From positions 217,767-281,766 of the forward strand of contig NZ_NPKH01000023.1 in the NCBI RefSeq assembly GCF_002284535.1: 64,000 nt of DNA. Reading direction: 5' to 3'. This stretch comes from Mesorhizobium wenxiniae (GTDB lineage Bacteria; Pseudomonadota; Alphaproteobacteria; Rhizobiales; Rhizobiaceae). The translations under genes and the position numbers were made by a program. Positions 15,757-24,006 of this stretch are shown here, in pieces (the stretch's first letter is position 1; every line of letters starts with the position of its first letter). Under the pieces are notes generated by a model. The model had not been told where the DNA came from. It saw nothing but the letters and a program-made list of their open reading frames with translations, and searched no databases.

Positions 15757-17721
15757 ATGTTCGCCAGGATCCTGATTGCCAATCGCGGCGAGATCGCCTG
15801 CCGGGTTATTCGCGCGGCGCGCAAGATGGGCGTGCGCACGGTCGCGGTCTATTCGGATGCCGATGCCAGGGCTTTGCATGTCGAGATGGCCGACGAAGCT
15901 GTGCATATCGGCGCCTCGCCTGTCGGCGAAAGCTATCTGCGCGGCGACAAGATCGTCGCGGCGGCTTTGGCCGCCGGCGCGGAAGCCATCCATCCCGGCT
16001 ACGGTTTTCTGTCGGAAAACCCTGATTTCGTCGACCAGGTGACGGCGGCGGGGCTCGTCTTCATCGGCCCGTCAGCGGCCTCGATCCGCGCCATGGGGCT
16101 GAAGGACGCGGCCAAGCGGCTGATGGAGAAGGCCGGCGTGCCTGTTGTGCCGGGCTATCACGGCGAGGCGCAGGAGATTGTGCTGCTCGCCTCCAAGGCA
16201 CGCGAGATCGGCTATCCCGTGCTGATCAAGGCGCGCGCCGGTGGCGGTGGCAAGGGCATGCGGCGCGTCGAACATCCCGACGACTTTTCCGAGGCGCTGT
16301 CGGGTGCGCGGCGGGAGGCCAAGGCCGCTTTCGGCGACGACCGCGTGCTGGTCGAGAAATATATCGACAAGCCGCGCCACATCGAGGTTCAGGTATTCGG
16401 CGATAGCTTCGGCAATGTCGTGTATCTCTACGAGCGCGACTGCTCGGCGCAGCGCCGCCACCAGAAGGTGATCGAGGAAGCCCCTGCCCCCGGCATGACG
16501 CCGGCATTGCGCAAGGCGATGACGGAGGCAGCGGTGAAGGCCGCCAAGGCGATCAACTATTCCGGCGCCGGCACGATTGAGTTTATCGTCGATGCCTCGC
16601 AAGGGCTGAAGGCCGACCGCTTCTGGTTCATGGAAATGAACACCCGCCTGCAGGTCGAGCACCCCGTCACCGAAATGGTCACAGGCATCGACCTGGTCGA
16701 ATGGCAGTTGCGGGTAGCGTCCGGCGAGAAGCTGCCGAAGACGCAGAGCGAGATCACGTTCTCCGGCCATGCCTTCGAAGCGCGCATCTATGCCGAGGAC
16801 GCGGCAAAGGGTTTTTTGCCGGCGACGGGCACGCTGCATCACCTGAAATTTCCGGATTCCGCGCCCGAGGGCGCCAGCATGCGGATCGAGACCGGCGTGC
16901 GGGCCGGCGATGCCATCTCGCCCTTCTACGATCCAATGATCGCCAAGCTGATCGTGCACGGCAAGAGCAGGCAGGCGGCACTCGAAGCGCTGGGCATAGC
17001 CCTTTCGCAGACCGAGATCGCCGGCTCGACTGTCAACACCGCCTTTCTCGCTGCTCTTGCCGCTGATGCGGACTTTTCGGCAGGCGATGTCGATACCGGC
17101 CTGATCGGCAGGCATCAGCAAGCGCTGACCGCAGTCCCGCCGCCGAGCAGCGAGATCGTCGCCGCAGCCGCATTTGCGGCGTCCGGCGCCGGGACTCAGG
17201 CGCCGTCCAACGATCCGTGGTCGTCGCTTGCCGGTTATTCGCATTTCCACACTGTTCCGCGGCGCACGCGGCTACGATACGGCAATGATGAGATCGTCGC
17301 GCTCGTGTCGGTGCGGCCGGACAAGCGCTTCCAAGTGGCACTGGACGCACCTTATGACAGCGCCAGTCCGCTCGATCTTCGCGCCGCCCCTCGCCTCGCC
17401 CGCTGGCCAGGCCATGTCACTGTCTTTTCGGGCGCCATCGGCTACAGCTTCGCGGTGCCGGACCCGCTGGCGAGGGCCGACGAAATCGCCGCCGGCTCTG
17501 AGAGCCTGCGCGCGCCGATGCCGGGCCTGGTCAAGCTGGTGCGCGTGGCAAGAGGCGAGGCCGTCATCAAGGGTCAGCCGCTGTTGATCCTGGAAGCGAT
17601 GAAGATGGAGCACACGATTTCCGCCACTCATGACGGGACCATCGCCGAGATCGCAGCGGAAGGCGCACAAGTCACCGACGGGACCGTGCTGGTGCGTTTT
17701 GCCGAGGAAGCCCACGTCTGA
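15757..17721 (+). CDS. mccA: Methylcrotonyl-CoA carboxylase alpha (biotin carboxylase + BCCP) subunit
   Basis: ATP-dependent carboxylation of its own biotin for use by MccB. Domains: biotin carboxylase N-terminal part (FARILIANRGEIACRVIRAARKMG), ATP-grasp with the GGGGKGMR loop, RDCSAQRRHQKVIEEAPAP and EMNTRLQVEHPVTE, a C-terminal linker, and a biotinyl domain with LEAMKMEH, where the Lys carries biotin (about residue 617). 654 residues, usual for MccA. GCGGAGG precedes ATG 15757. The 97 bp before it and two intervening genes separate it from mccB, but all are on one strand. 3-methylglutaconyl-CoA hydratase and HMG-CoA lyase, which often follow, are not in this window. Confidence 0.95.
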   Translation: MFARILIANRGEIACRVIRAARKMGVRTVAVYSDADARALHVEMADEAVHIGASPVGESYLRGDKIVAAALAAGAEAIHPGYGFLSENPDFVDQVTAAGLVFIGPSAASIRAMGLKDAAKRLMEKAGVPVVPGYHGEAQEIVLLASKAREIGYPVLIKARAGGGGKGMRRVEHPDDFSEALSGARREAKAAFGDDRVLVEKYIDKPRHIEVQVFGDSFGNVVYLYERDCSAQRRHQKVIEEAPAPGMTPALRKAMTEAAVKAAKAINYSGAGTIEFIVDASQGLKADRFWFMEMNTRLQVEHPVTEMVTGIDLVEWQLRVASGEKLPKTQSEITFSGHAFEARIYAEDAAKGFLPATGTLHHLKFPDSAPEGASMRIETGVRAGDAISPFYDPMIAKLIVHGKSRQAALEALGIALSQTEIAGSTVNTAFLAALAADADFSAGDVDTGLIGRHQQALTAVPPPSSEIVAAAAFAASGAGTQAPSNDPWSSLAGYSHFHTVPRRTRLRYGNDEIVALVSVRPDKRFQVALDAPYDSASPLDLRAAPRLARWPGHVTVFSGAIGYSFAVPDPLARADEIAAGSESLRAPMPGLVKLVRVARGEAVIKGQPLLILEAMKMEHTISATHDGTIAEIAAEGAQVTDGTVLVRFAEEAHV

Positions 17722-17787
17722 CCGCTGTTCCTTCATCCACGAGGCGACGTCGAAGACACGCGCCACAAACGCGTGCCCAAAATGAAA

Positions 17788-17810
17788 ATGGCCGGGTCTG
17801 CCCCGGCCAT
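17788..17810 (-). terminator. Probable terminator of the binding-protein gene
   Basis: ATGGCCGGG/CCCGGCCAT stem with a short loop; on the minus strand it is followed by TTTTCATTTT. It lies between the convergent mccA and livK-like genes. Confidence 0.55.
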
Positions 17811-17829
17811 CTCCGATTGTCGCCAAGCG

Positions 17830-17921
17830 CTAAAGCGCGTCTCATGCGACGCGCTTTAGTTCTTGTTTTATGGATGTCGTTATCGCAAAATCGCTGCGCA
17901 CTTTCGCGCGACATGCATTAG
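17830..17921. repeat. Interspersed repeat, CTAAAGCGCGT hairpin plus ATGTCGTTATCGC...GACATGCATTA
   Basis: Perfect 11-bp arms CTAAAGCGCGT/ACGCGCTTTAG (17830-17859), then TCTTGTTTTATGGATGTCGTTATCGCAAAA-type sequence ending in GCGACATGCATTA. A variant of the second half recurs at 27336-27412 and a degenerate version of the first half at 61575-61640. The hairpin may also serve as a bidirectional terminator between mccA and livK. Confidence 0.85.
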
Positions 17922-17924
17922 CCA

Positions 17925-19046
17925 TTACGGCTGGATCGGCGCGTATTTGCCGTCGTGCCACTGGTTGATGTCGTAGCTGACGTTCTTGAGGTCGCCCTTT
18001 TCATCGAAAGTGACAGGGCCGACGACGGTGCTGATCGGCTCGCCATTCTTCAGCGCTTCGGCAACCTTGGCCGGGTCGTCGCTGCCGGCGCGCTTGATGC
18101 CCTCGGCAAAGGCCTGGATCACGGCATAGGAGAACAGCGTGAAGCCCTCGGGCACGAAGCCGCCCGCCTTGATCTTTTCAATGGCTTCCTTGGCTTCAGG
18201 CTTCGCCTGCGGATCCGACGGGAAGACAAACATGGTGCCTTCGCCGGCCGGACCGGCGACCTGCCAGAATTCCGGCGTGGCGATCGAGTCCGGCATGATC
18301 AGCTGATACTTCAGGTTCTGTTCCGCCGACTGGCGCAGGATGAGGCCGGCTTCGGGGTGGTAGCCGCCGAAATAGACCACATCCGCCTTCAGGTCCTTGA
18401 GCTTGGTGACAAGCGCCGCGTAGTCTTTTTCACCGGCGTTGATGCCCTCGTAAAGGATCTCTTTGAGACCGTTCTGGTTCATCGTTGCCTTGACGGCGTC
18501 GGCGACGCCCTGCCCATACGCGCTCTTGTCGTGCATGATGACGACGTTCTTGCCGGCATATTTCTTGGCGATCCATGGACCGATGAAAGCGCCCTGCGCA
18601 TCATCGCGCGTATAAAGGCGCATGATCGTCGGCCAGCCGGCTTTCGCGGCCGCGTCGGTCAGCTCTGGATTCGACGAAGCCGGACTCATCATCAGCGTCC
18701 CGGCTTCGGCGTAGACGGCCGAGGCCGGAATGCTCGAGCCCGAGCAGGCATGCCCATCGACGAACTTGACACCGTTGGCAACGATGCGGTTGGCGACCGA
18801 AACCGCCTGTTTCGGATCGCACTGGTCATCCTGTACGTCGAGCTTGATCTGGCGGCCTTCGACACCTCCAGCCGCGTTGATCGCGTCGGCGGCGGCTTGC
18901 GCGCCCTGCTTGAACTGGTCGCCGATGGTGGCAAGCTGTCCGGTCATTGGTCCGACCACCGAAAAGGTGATGTCTTCGGCGAACGCAACCGGCGCGCTCA
19001 TCATCAGGCCGATTATGGCCGCGCTCAAAATACCCAACTTTTTCAT
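17925..19046 (-). CDS. Branched-chain amino acid ABC transporter substrate-binding protein (LivJ/LivK-like)
   Basis: Periplasmic type I binding protein, 373 residues, with a signal peptide (LGILSAAIIGLMMSAPVAFA) and the family start DITFSVVGPMTGQLATIGDQFKQGA. DDQCDPKQAVSVANRIV, the Ser-rich ligand loop MMSPASSNPELT, HDKSAYGQGVAD and YFGGYHPEAGLI all fit Leu/Ile/Val-binding proteins. GGAGGAG precedes the start. It is an orphan: no permease or ATPase subunits are next to it, so it would need to dock with a transporter encoded elsewhere. Its convergent position beside the leucine-degradation operon suggests supply of substrate to that pathway, though shared regulation is not shown. Confidence 0.93.
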   Translation of the reverse strand: MKKLGILSAAIIGLMMSAPVAFAEDITFSVVGPMTGQLATIGDQFKQGAQAAADAINAAGGVEGRQIKLDVQDDQCDPKQAVSVANRIVANGVKFVDGHACSGSSIPASAVYAEAGTLMMSPASSNPELTDAAAKAGWPTIMRLYTRDDAQGAFIGPWIAKKYAGKNVVIMHDKSAYGQGVADAVKATMNQNGLKEILYEGINAGEKDYAALVTKLKDLKADVVYFGGYHPEAGLILRQSAEQNLKYQLIMPDSIATPEFWQVAGPAGEGTMFVFPSDPQAKPEAKEAIEKIKAGGFVPEGFTLFSYAVIQAFAEGIKRAGSDDPAKVAEALKNGEPISTVVGPVTFDEKGDLKNVSYDINQWHDGKYAPIQP

Positions 19047-19181
19047 GGTGACACAACTCCTCCACTCTCGCGCGGCCGCTCCGGCCGCGCCTCTTCCAGT
19101 GTGGCCGGGAGAATCTCACCCTTCGCCAAGCCTGTCTAGGCGCATCGGCGGCACTCAATTGGGCCTGCAGCCTTTCTGTTT

Positions 19182-19230
19182 GACCATGATCTTTTCCAAA
19201 AACCGGTTTCCACTTTTTGGGGTCATGGTC
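19182..19230. repeat. Interspersed palindrome, GACCATGATC...GGGGTCATGGTC
   Basis: 49-bp palindromic unit related to the GCGCATGA type at 2315-2362, with CCAAAAACCGG/CCACTTTTTGG-like inner arms. It lies in the 445-bp gap 19047-19491, upstream of the livK-like gene. Confidence 0.7.
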
Positions 19231-19240
19231 CGAAAACGCA

Positions 19241-19438
19241 AAAGCCGCGCCTGCCTTGTTCCGGCCGGTCGCGGCTTTGTCGATCGAACAATCCCGAACG
19301 CTCACGCGCCCGAAAACCGCTCGCCTTCCCTGTCCGTCGCGCAGCCTGGCCGTATCCGGCCTGCCGCGTTCTTGTCATTGTTGGTACGACCGTCTTGCGC
19401 GGCCTTGTTCTTGCCGGCCCGGCCGTCTTGCGCGGCCT
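19241..19438. other. Gap with a hairpin and a 16-bp direct repeat
   Basis: AAAGCCGCG and CGCGGCTTT (19241-19278) can pair. Further on, CCGTCTTGCGCGGCCT occurs twice, at 19390-19405 and 19423-19438. The only minus-strand ORF here (19302-19490) is low-complexity with a TTG start and is not believed. Otherwise nothing is seen between the livK-like gene and the Sel1-like gene. Confidence 0.5.
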
Positions 19439-19491
19439 CGACCTGAAGCGTCCCTGTCGGTATCTCAGTGCCTGATGAACTCAGGGCCAAC

Positions 19492-19758
19492 TTAGTGCAT
19501 TGTCATCCATTCGCGGGCTTCGCGCAGAGCCCTGGCGATCTCGACCTTCGACATGGCGGCCGACAATTCCGAGCGCAGTTCCGCAGCGCGGACCGAACCC
19601 TTGATCGCAGCAATATTGAACCATTTGTGGGCGGCGACGACATCGGTCTCGCAATCGCGGCCAGTCGCATACATCATGCCCAGTTCGAAAAGAATGTCGG
19701 CCTGGGCAGTTGCCCCCATGGCGCCGAAGCCGGCTTCAGGCATTTCAAAACGTGCCAT
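19492..19758 (-). CDS. Small SEL1-like repeat protein
   Basis: 88 residues. The central part (ILFELGMMYATGRDCETDVVAAHKWFNIAAIKGSVRAAELR) fits one Sel1-like helical repeat with the typical LG.MYA.G and A..W...AA..G pattern, followed by a helix rich in Arg/Glu. Sel1 units mediate protein contacts. Single-repeat proteins of this kind recur in Rhizobiales as conserved hypotheticals. Start ATG at 19758. No partner is evident; neighbours are gaps on both sides. Confidence 0.75.
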   Translation of the reverse strand: MARFEMPEAGFGAMGATAQADILFELGMMYATGRDCETDVVAAHKWFNIAAIKGSVRAAELRSELSAAMSKVEIARALREAREWMTMH

Positions 19759-20229
19759 TTCAATCCCCTGTTCTAGCCCCTGTCAGGCTCCCGAGAGCTG
19801 CCTCGTTCTGTCCCTTGGTATCTGTTGATAAACCTTGGGGGTGGCCGCTCTTTCGATGTTTTCGAGAATGAACCGGAGGCTTGAATCCGTCGTTAAGTGG
19901 CGTGCTTAATTTGAGGAAAACAAAGTTAAAACAAGAGGTAAACGCGAGAATTCGTTAAGGATGCAAAGCCAGCAATTTCGCCGGTTTGCACTAAATTTGA
20001 CGAAAATTTGCGAGGCGAAGATCAAGACTCCGCTAACCACGGGAGACAAAGACGGAGTTGCGAACGTTTCATTTCTCATCGATGAGACCGCTTCGGGCGA
20101 CCAGAAAATCCTGAAGTCTTCCGCAGCGGCACCGCTTTTGTTTTGCCGGGACGTGAATTAGCTTACGTTTGCGTAAAAGGCAGACCGGCGGGCGGAACAT
20201 CCGGCCGGATTTCCACAGGGAGGACAAAC
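19759..20229. other. AT-richer intergenic region of 471 bp
   Basis: Less GC-rich than its surroundings. A short plus-strand ORF (19961-20161) has no ribosome binding site or recognisable product and is not called. TTAAG...CTTAA (19893-19909) and TTACG...CGTAA (20163-20176) are small palindromes; otherwise nothing is recognised. Confidence 0.4.
20163..20176. promoter_or_regulatory. Candidate operator palindrome TTACGTTTGCGTAA
   Basis: TTACG and CGTAA flank four bases, 54 bp before the start of the DUF2147 gene. The form suits a dimeric regulator. No regulator gene is adjacent, so the cognate protein is unknown. Confidence 0.3.
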
Positions 20230-20574
20230 ATGTTTCGCAAAATCAGCATGGCCTTGGCGGCCACATTGATCATGGCCGGCACGGCTTGGGCCGATCCGAT
20301 CGAGGGCAACTGGAAAACGCAAGCCGGCGCGACCGCCGCCATAGCCGGCGGCGGCGGGGCATTCTCCATCACGCTCAAATCAGGCAAATTTTCCGGCAAG
20401 CGCATTGGTTCGTTCAAGGTGTCCGGCGCCAACAAATATATTGGGACCATAACCGACCCGGAGACCGACAAGACCTATTCCGGCAAGGCCTCGGTCTCAG
20501 GCGCTTCGCTCAAAATGAGCGGCTGCGTGCTCGGCGGGCTGGTTTGCAGGAGCCAGACCTGGCACAAGCTCTGA
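20230..20574 (+). CDS. Small exported DUF2147-family protein
   Basis: 114 residues with signal peptide (MALAATLIMAGTAWA) and the DUF2147 pattern: DPIEGNWKT at the mature start, IGTITDPETDKTYSGKASV in the middle, and LKMSGCVLGGLVCRSQTW at the end with two conserved cysteines. The predicted fold is a small beta-barrel in the periplasm; function unknown. I chose ATG at 20230, which has GGGAGG at ideal spacing. A strong terminator follows, so it is monocistronic. Confidence 0.85.
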   Translation: MFRKISMALAATLIMAGTAWADPIEGNWKTQAGATAAIAGGGGAFSITLKSGKFSGKRIGSFKVSGANKYIGTITDPETDKTYSGKASVSGASLKMSGCVLGGLVCRSQTWHKL

Positions 20575-20596
20575 TCGTTTTGACTGCCACAAATTG

Positions 20597-20624
20597 AAAA
20601 CGGGGCCGCGAAGGCCCCGTTTTT
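20597..20624 (+). terminator. Rho-independent terminator of the DUF2147 gene
   Basis: AAAACGGGGCC-GCGAA-GGCCCCGTTTT hairpin with T-run, 23 bp after the stop codon. The AAAA/TTTT ends make it potentially bidirectional. Confidence 0.9.
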
Positions 20625-20849
20625 GTTTGCGCCGTCTGTTTGAGTGCATCCTTCGTCCCTGTCACCAAGATTTGGGGGGCAGCAAGACTGCGGGCCGGCA
20701 GCACGACTGCGGCGACGCTCGTGGCCACCGCGCGGTGGCGGCGGGCACTCAACACTCCGTCGATAAATTTGAACCGCAGATGAACGCCGGCATCAGAACC
20801 GGTTCAGTTGCATCAGGGCATTCTCATGCGTGTTGAAGGAGACCACGCA

Positions 20850-21002
20850 ATGTTCGCCCGCCGCTTCACCATCGTCTGCCTGCTGATGGGCCTGTTCGGC
20901 ATGTTGTTCGCCATCCTGGTTGCCGAGGCCGGCCGCCCGGCCCGCTCCTGGGACCAGGCCAATTCCTGCCGGTTCGGTTGCCCGAGCCACCTTCGCCATT
21001 GA
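20850..21002 (+). CDS. 50-residue single-span membrane protein
   Basis: ATG at 20850 follows a strong AAGGAG at 8-bp spacing. The protein has Arg-Arg at the N-terminus, then one transmembrane helix (FTIVCLLMGLFGMLFAILVAEAG), and a short polar tail with cysteines at 42 and 46. No family recognised. The strong ribosome binding site is the main support. It is followed 34 bp later by another small exported protein, possibly cotranscribed. Confidence 0.55.
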   Translation: MFARRFTIVCLLMGLFGMLFAILVAEAGRPARSWDQANSCRFGCPSHLRH

Positions 21003-21036
21003 AGCCGGCAAAAACCTTAGAGAGAGGCAACATACC

Positions 21037-21231
21037 ATGAACCGCATCGTCGCCAACGCCCTCAAGGCCCTTCGGCTTGTGCCGCGGGCGACGCTCATCC
21101 TGACGGTTCTTGCAGCGCCGGTTCTGGCCGTGCCCACGATGCGCGCCGCTACTGGCTCGACGATCGAAGCGCCGGCGTTGAAGAAGAACGGCGTCGGCTT
21201 TGTGCTGTTGGTCAGCCTGCGACGCGGCTAG
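21037..21231 (+). CDS. 64-residue small protein with hydrophobic N-terminus
   Basis: ATG at 21037 preceded by AGAGAGG. The first half (LVPRATLILTVLAAPVLAVPTMRAA) reads as a signal peptide or membrane anchor and the rest is a short tail of about 27 residues without motifs. No family recognised; placed here because of the plausible ribosome binding site and its position right after the 50-residue membrane protein. It could be spurious. Confidence 0.4.
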   Translation: MNRIVANALKALRLVPRATLILTVLAAPVLAVPTMRAATGSTIEAPALKKNGVGFVLLVSLRRG

Positions 21232-21262
21232 GTCGATCGGCCTTCATTGAAGCCATTCAACA

Positions 21263-22822
21263 ATGAAAAACGACCCTTTGGCCCCTCCCAACCGTATGGC
21301 CAAGCCTCTATATTGGGTCATGGAAAAGCGAATCTATCCCCAAGCCATAGACTCAGTCGTGATGCCGGAGCCGTTTGGCCGGCAGATCTTCAATGATGCC
21401 GGAAAGGCCGTCGCGGCCCTGCAGGCCCTCTACGACCGCAACACCAAATTCCTGCGCGATTCGTTTACGGCGCTCGCCGCAGGCGGCGACAACAACAAGC
21501 GCTACCGGGCCTTTTACCCCGAGGTCGGCGTCACCACGACTTCGTTCACCCAGATCGACTCGCGGCAGGCTTACGGCCATATGCCGACGCCTGGGCATTT
21601 CTCGACCACCATAACCCAGCCCGCCCTTTTCGAACGCTATCTCATCGAACAGCTTCGCCTGATCATGCGCAATCACGGCGTTCCGGTCACGGTTTCGGAA
21701 TCGACGACGCCCATCCCGCTGCATTTCGCGTTCCTGGAAGGCTCCCATGTCGACGGCGCGGCAGCCGAGCGCATCAGGCGGCCGATCCGTGACCTGTTCG
21801 ACGTGCCGGATCTCGACGGCACCGACGACCAGATCGCCAACGGCACGTTCGAAGTGGCTTTAGGCGAAGCCAGGCCGTTGGCGGCGTTCACGGCGCAACG
21901 CATCGACTACTCGCTGCACCGGATGTCGCACTATACGGCGACCAGTCCCCAGCATTTCCAGAATTTCGTGCTGTTCACCAACTACCAGTTCTACATCGAC
22001 GAATTCGTCGCCCGTGCGCACGAGCTGATGGCGAAAGGCGGCGGCGGATACGTCGAATTCGTTGAGCCGGGAAATGTCGTCACCAAGGCTGGACAAAGCG
22101 CGCCTTGCCATGGCGTGGCGCCGCCGCGCCTGCCGCAGATGCCGGCCTATCATCTGAAGAAGCCGAACCATGGCGGCATCACGATGGTCAATATCGGCGT
22201 CGGCCCCTCCAACGCCAAGACGATCACCGACCACATTGCGGTGCTCAGGCCGCATGCCTGGGTGATGCTCGGCCATTGCGCCGGGCTGCGCAACACCCAG
22301 GCACTGGGCGACTATGTGCTGGCGCATGCCTATGTGCGGGAAGACCATGTTCTGGACGATGATCTTCCGGTCTGGGTGCCGATCCCGCCGCTGGCCGAAA
22401 TCCAGGTGGCGCTGCAGGAGGCGGTCGCCGAAGTCACCGGTCTTTCCGGCTACGACCTCAAGCGTATCATGCGCACCGGCACCGTCGCCACCATCGACAA
22501 CCGCAACTGGGAGCTGCGCGACCAGCGCGGGCCGGTGCAGCGGCTGTCGCAGTCACGGGCGATTGCGCTCGACATGGAATCGGCGACGATCGCGGCCAAT
22601 GGCTTCCGTTTCCGCGTGCCCTATGGCACGCTGCTTTGCGTGTCCGACAAGCCCCTGCATGGCGAACTGAAGCTGCCCGGCATGGCGACCGAGTTCTACA
22701 AGCGCCAGGTGGCACAGCATTTGACCATCGGCATCAGGGCGATGGAAAAGCTGGCCGAGATGCCGATGGAACGGTTGCATTCGCGCAAGCTCAGAAGCTT
22801 TTCGGAAACGGCATTCCAGTAG
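21263..22822 (+). CDS. amn: AMP nucleosidase
   Basis: Cleaves AMP to adenine and ribose 5-phosphate, adjusting the adenylate pool. The 519-residue product follows E. coli Amn closely as remembered: HFQNFVLFTNYQFYIDEFV, GITMVNIGVGPSNAKTITDHIAVLRP, MLGHCAGLRNTQALGDYVLAHAY, RTGTVATIDNRNWELR, DMESATIAA.GFRFRVPYGTLLCVSDKPLHGE, and RLHSRKLRSF at the end. It has the Amn N-terminal regulatory half plus the phosphorylase-like catalytic half. The start is uncertain: ATG at 21263, 21296 and 21320 are in frame, none with a good ribosome binding site. Confidence 0.95.
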   Translation: MKNDPLAPPNRMAKPLYWVMEKRIYPQAIDSVVMPEPFGRQIFNDAGKAVAALQALYDRNTKFLRDSFTALAAGGDNNKRYRAFYPEVGVTTTSFTQIDSRQAYGHMPTPGHFSTTITQPALFERYLIEQLRLIMRNHGVPVTVSESTTPIPLHFAFLEGSHVDGAAAERIRRPIRDLFDVPDLDGTDDQIANGTFEVALGEARPLAAFTAQRIDYSLHRMSHYTATSPQHFQNFVLFTNYQFYIDEFVARAHELMAKGGGGYVEFVEPGNVVTKAGQSAPCHGVAPPRLPQMPAYHLKKPNHGGITMVNIGVGPSNAKTITDHIAVLRPHAWVMLGHCAGLRNTQALGDYVLAHAYVREDHVLDDDLPVWVPIPPLAEIQVALQEAVAEVTGLSGYDLKRIMRTGTVATIDNRNWELRDQRGPVQRLSQSRAIALDMESATIAANGFRFRVPYGTLLCVSDKPLHGELKLPGMATEFYKRQVAQHLTIGIRAMEKLAEMPMERLHSRKLRSFSETAFQ

Positions 22823-22922
22823 CACCGATCGATCGACCGGAGCATGGCCGGAGCTTGGTAAGAGCGCAGCAGGGCATTTCGCCATCTTGATTGGGCCGCA
22901 TTTCTACCGATAAGCAAAGTAG

Positions 22923-24002
22923 ATGGCACGCGTTCGAAACATGATGACATCGGCGGCATTCGTCGCAATGCTCGGCTGCTCGGTCGCGCTGGTGGCTGGG
23001 TTTTTCGGAACGCTGCATCCGGCCTTCGATTCCTTCGCTCATTTCCGCGTTCATCTTGCCGTGCTGATGGCGCTTTGCGCGCTGCCCTTGCTCGTGACCT
23101 CGTTTCGCCTGCAGGCCGCCGCAGCGCTGCTCTTTGCGGGGGCTGCCTTTGCCACCACGTCGAACATCCTGCCAGTGCCCCGCCTGTGGCCAGTCCAGGC
23201 AGCCTTCGAAGCCAACCCCGGCGACCAGCCCGTTTACCCCGGCGACCAGTCGGTCTATCCCGGTCACAACGCGGTCTATCGCCTGCTGCAGATGAACCTG
23301 CGGTTCAACAACCCAACGCCTGAAAAGGTATTGTCGCTGATCGGCCGGACCCAGCCTGATGTGATTACCCTCGACGAGGTATCCGACATGTGGAAGGCAA
23401 AGCTTGGACTGCTGTCCAGCGCCTACCCCTACCGGATCCTCTGCCCTTACCCAAATGGCGTGTTCGGCGTTGCGCTGCTGTCCAGACGGCCGTTTGCCGC
23501 CGGCACACAACCACGCTGCGACAGGCGCGGCGCGATTGCCATCGCGACAGTCGATTTCGGCGGAACCGACGTCGACGTCGCAGCCGTGCACCTCACCTGG
23601 CCATGGCCGTACAACCAATCACGGCAGATTGGCGGATTGTCGGAAGAGTTCGCATCGCTTGGCGAGACATCGATCATGGCAGGCGACTGCAATGCAGTGC
23701 CGTGGAGCGCCGCCGTCCGGCGCGTCGCAGATCTTGGCAAGCTGACCGTGGCGCCTTCGCCGGGGCCGACTTGGCTCTACATCAATCTGCCGGATTTCCT
23801 GCGCTTCGCCGGATTGCCGATCGACCAGGTTTTCAGCAAGGGCGCGGTTCTTATCCATTCGGTGTCGAGGCTGGAAGGCACCGGCTCCGACCATCTTCCG
23901 CTGATGGTGGAATTCTCGTTCAGGCCGGAACAGAAAAAGCCGGTCGATGAAGATGAAACTGCGACCGCATCCGTGACACAGCACGGCAGGACTCGAGGCT
24001 GA
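22923..24002 (+). CDS. Membrane-anchored endonuclease/exonuclease/phosphatase-family protein
   Basis: 359 residues. Three hydrophobic helices occupy the first 85 residues; then comes a periplasmic-side EEP-fold domain with LQMNLRFNNP, a metal-binding acidic residue in VITLDEV, GDCNAVPW (the GDxN strand) and the terminal GTGSDHLPL with the catalytic Asp-His. The same layout is seen in many proteobacterial proteins of unknown substrate. A three-fold heptapeptide repeat (PGDQ.VY) links the two parts. It lies 100 bp after amn on the same strand and converges on the DUF922 gene with a 4-bp gap. Confidence 0.85.
   Translation: MARVRNMMTSAAFVAMLGCSVALVAGFFGTLHPAFDSFAHFRVHLAVLMALCALPLLVTSFRLQAAAALLFAGAAFATTSNILPVPRLWPVQAAFEANPGDQPVYPGDQSVYPGHNAVYRLLQMNLRFNNPTPEKVLSLIGRTQPDVITLDEVSDMWKAKLGLLSSAYPYRILCPYPNGVFGVALLSRRPFAAGTQPRCDRRGAIAIATVDFGGTDVDVAAVHLTWPWPYNQSRQIGGLSEEFASLGETSIMAGDCNAVPWSAAVRRVADLGKLTVAPSPGPTWLYINLPDFLRFAGLPIDQVFSKGAVLIHSVSRLEGTGSDHLPLMVEFSFRPEQKKPVDEDETATASVTQHGRTRG
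23217..23279 (+). repeat. 21-bp tandem repeat, three copies, coding
   Basis: Three in-frame 21-bp units encode PGDQPVY, PGDQSVY and PGHNAVY in the linker between the membrane part and the EEP domain of the protein at 22923-24002. The third copy is diverged. Confidence 0.85.
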
Positions 24003-24006
24003 GCGC

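Noticed and set aside
11134..17721. Propionyl-CoA carboxylase operon
   Set aside because: The carboxyltransferase pattern and the neighbouring isovaleryl-CoA dehydrogenase (Glu in GLDYER) fit methylcrotonyl-CoA carboxylase better.
19302..19490. 62-codon minus-strand ORF next to the Sel1-like gene
   Set aside because: TTG start, low-complexity product reflecting a DNA direct repeat; no ribosome binding site.
19961..20161. 66-codon plus-strand ORF in the AT-richer gap
   Set aside because: No ribosome binding site, no signal peptide or motif; composition does not look coding.
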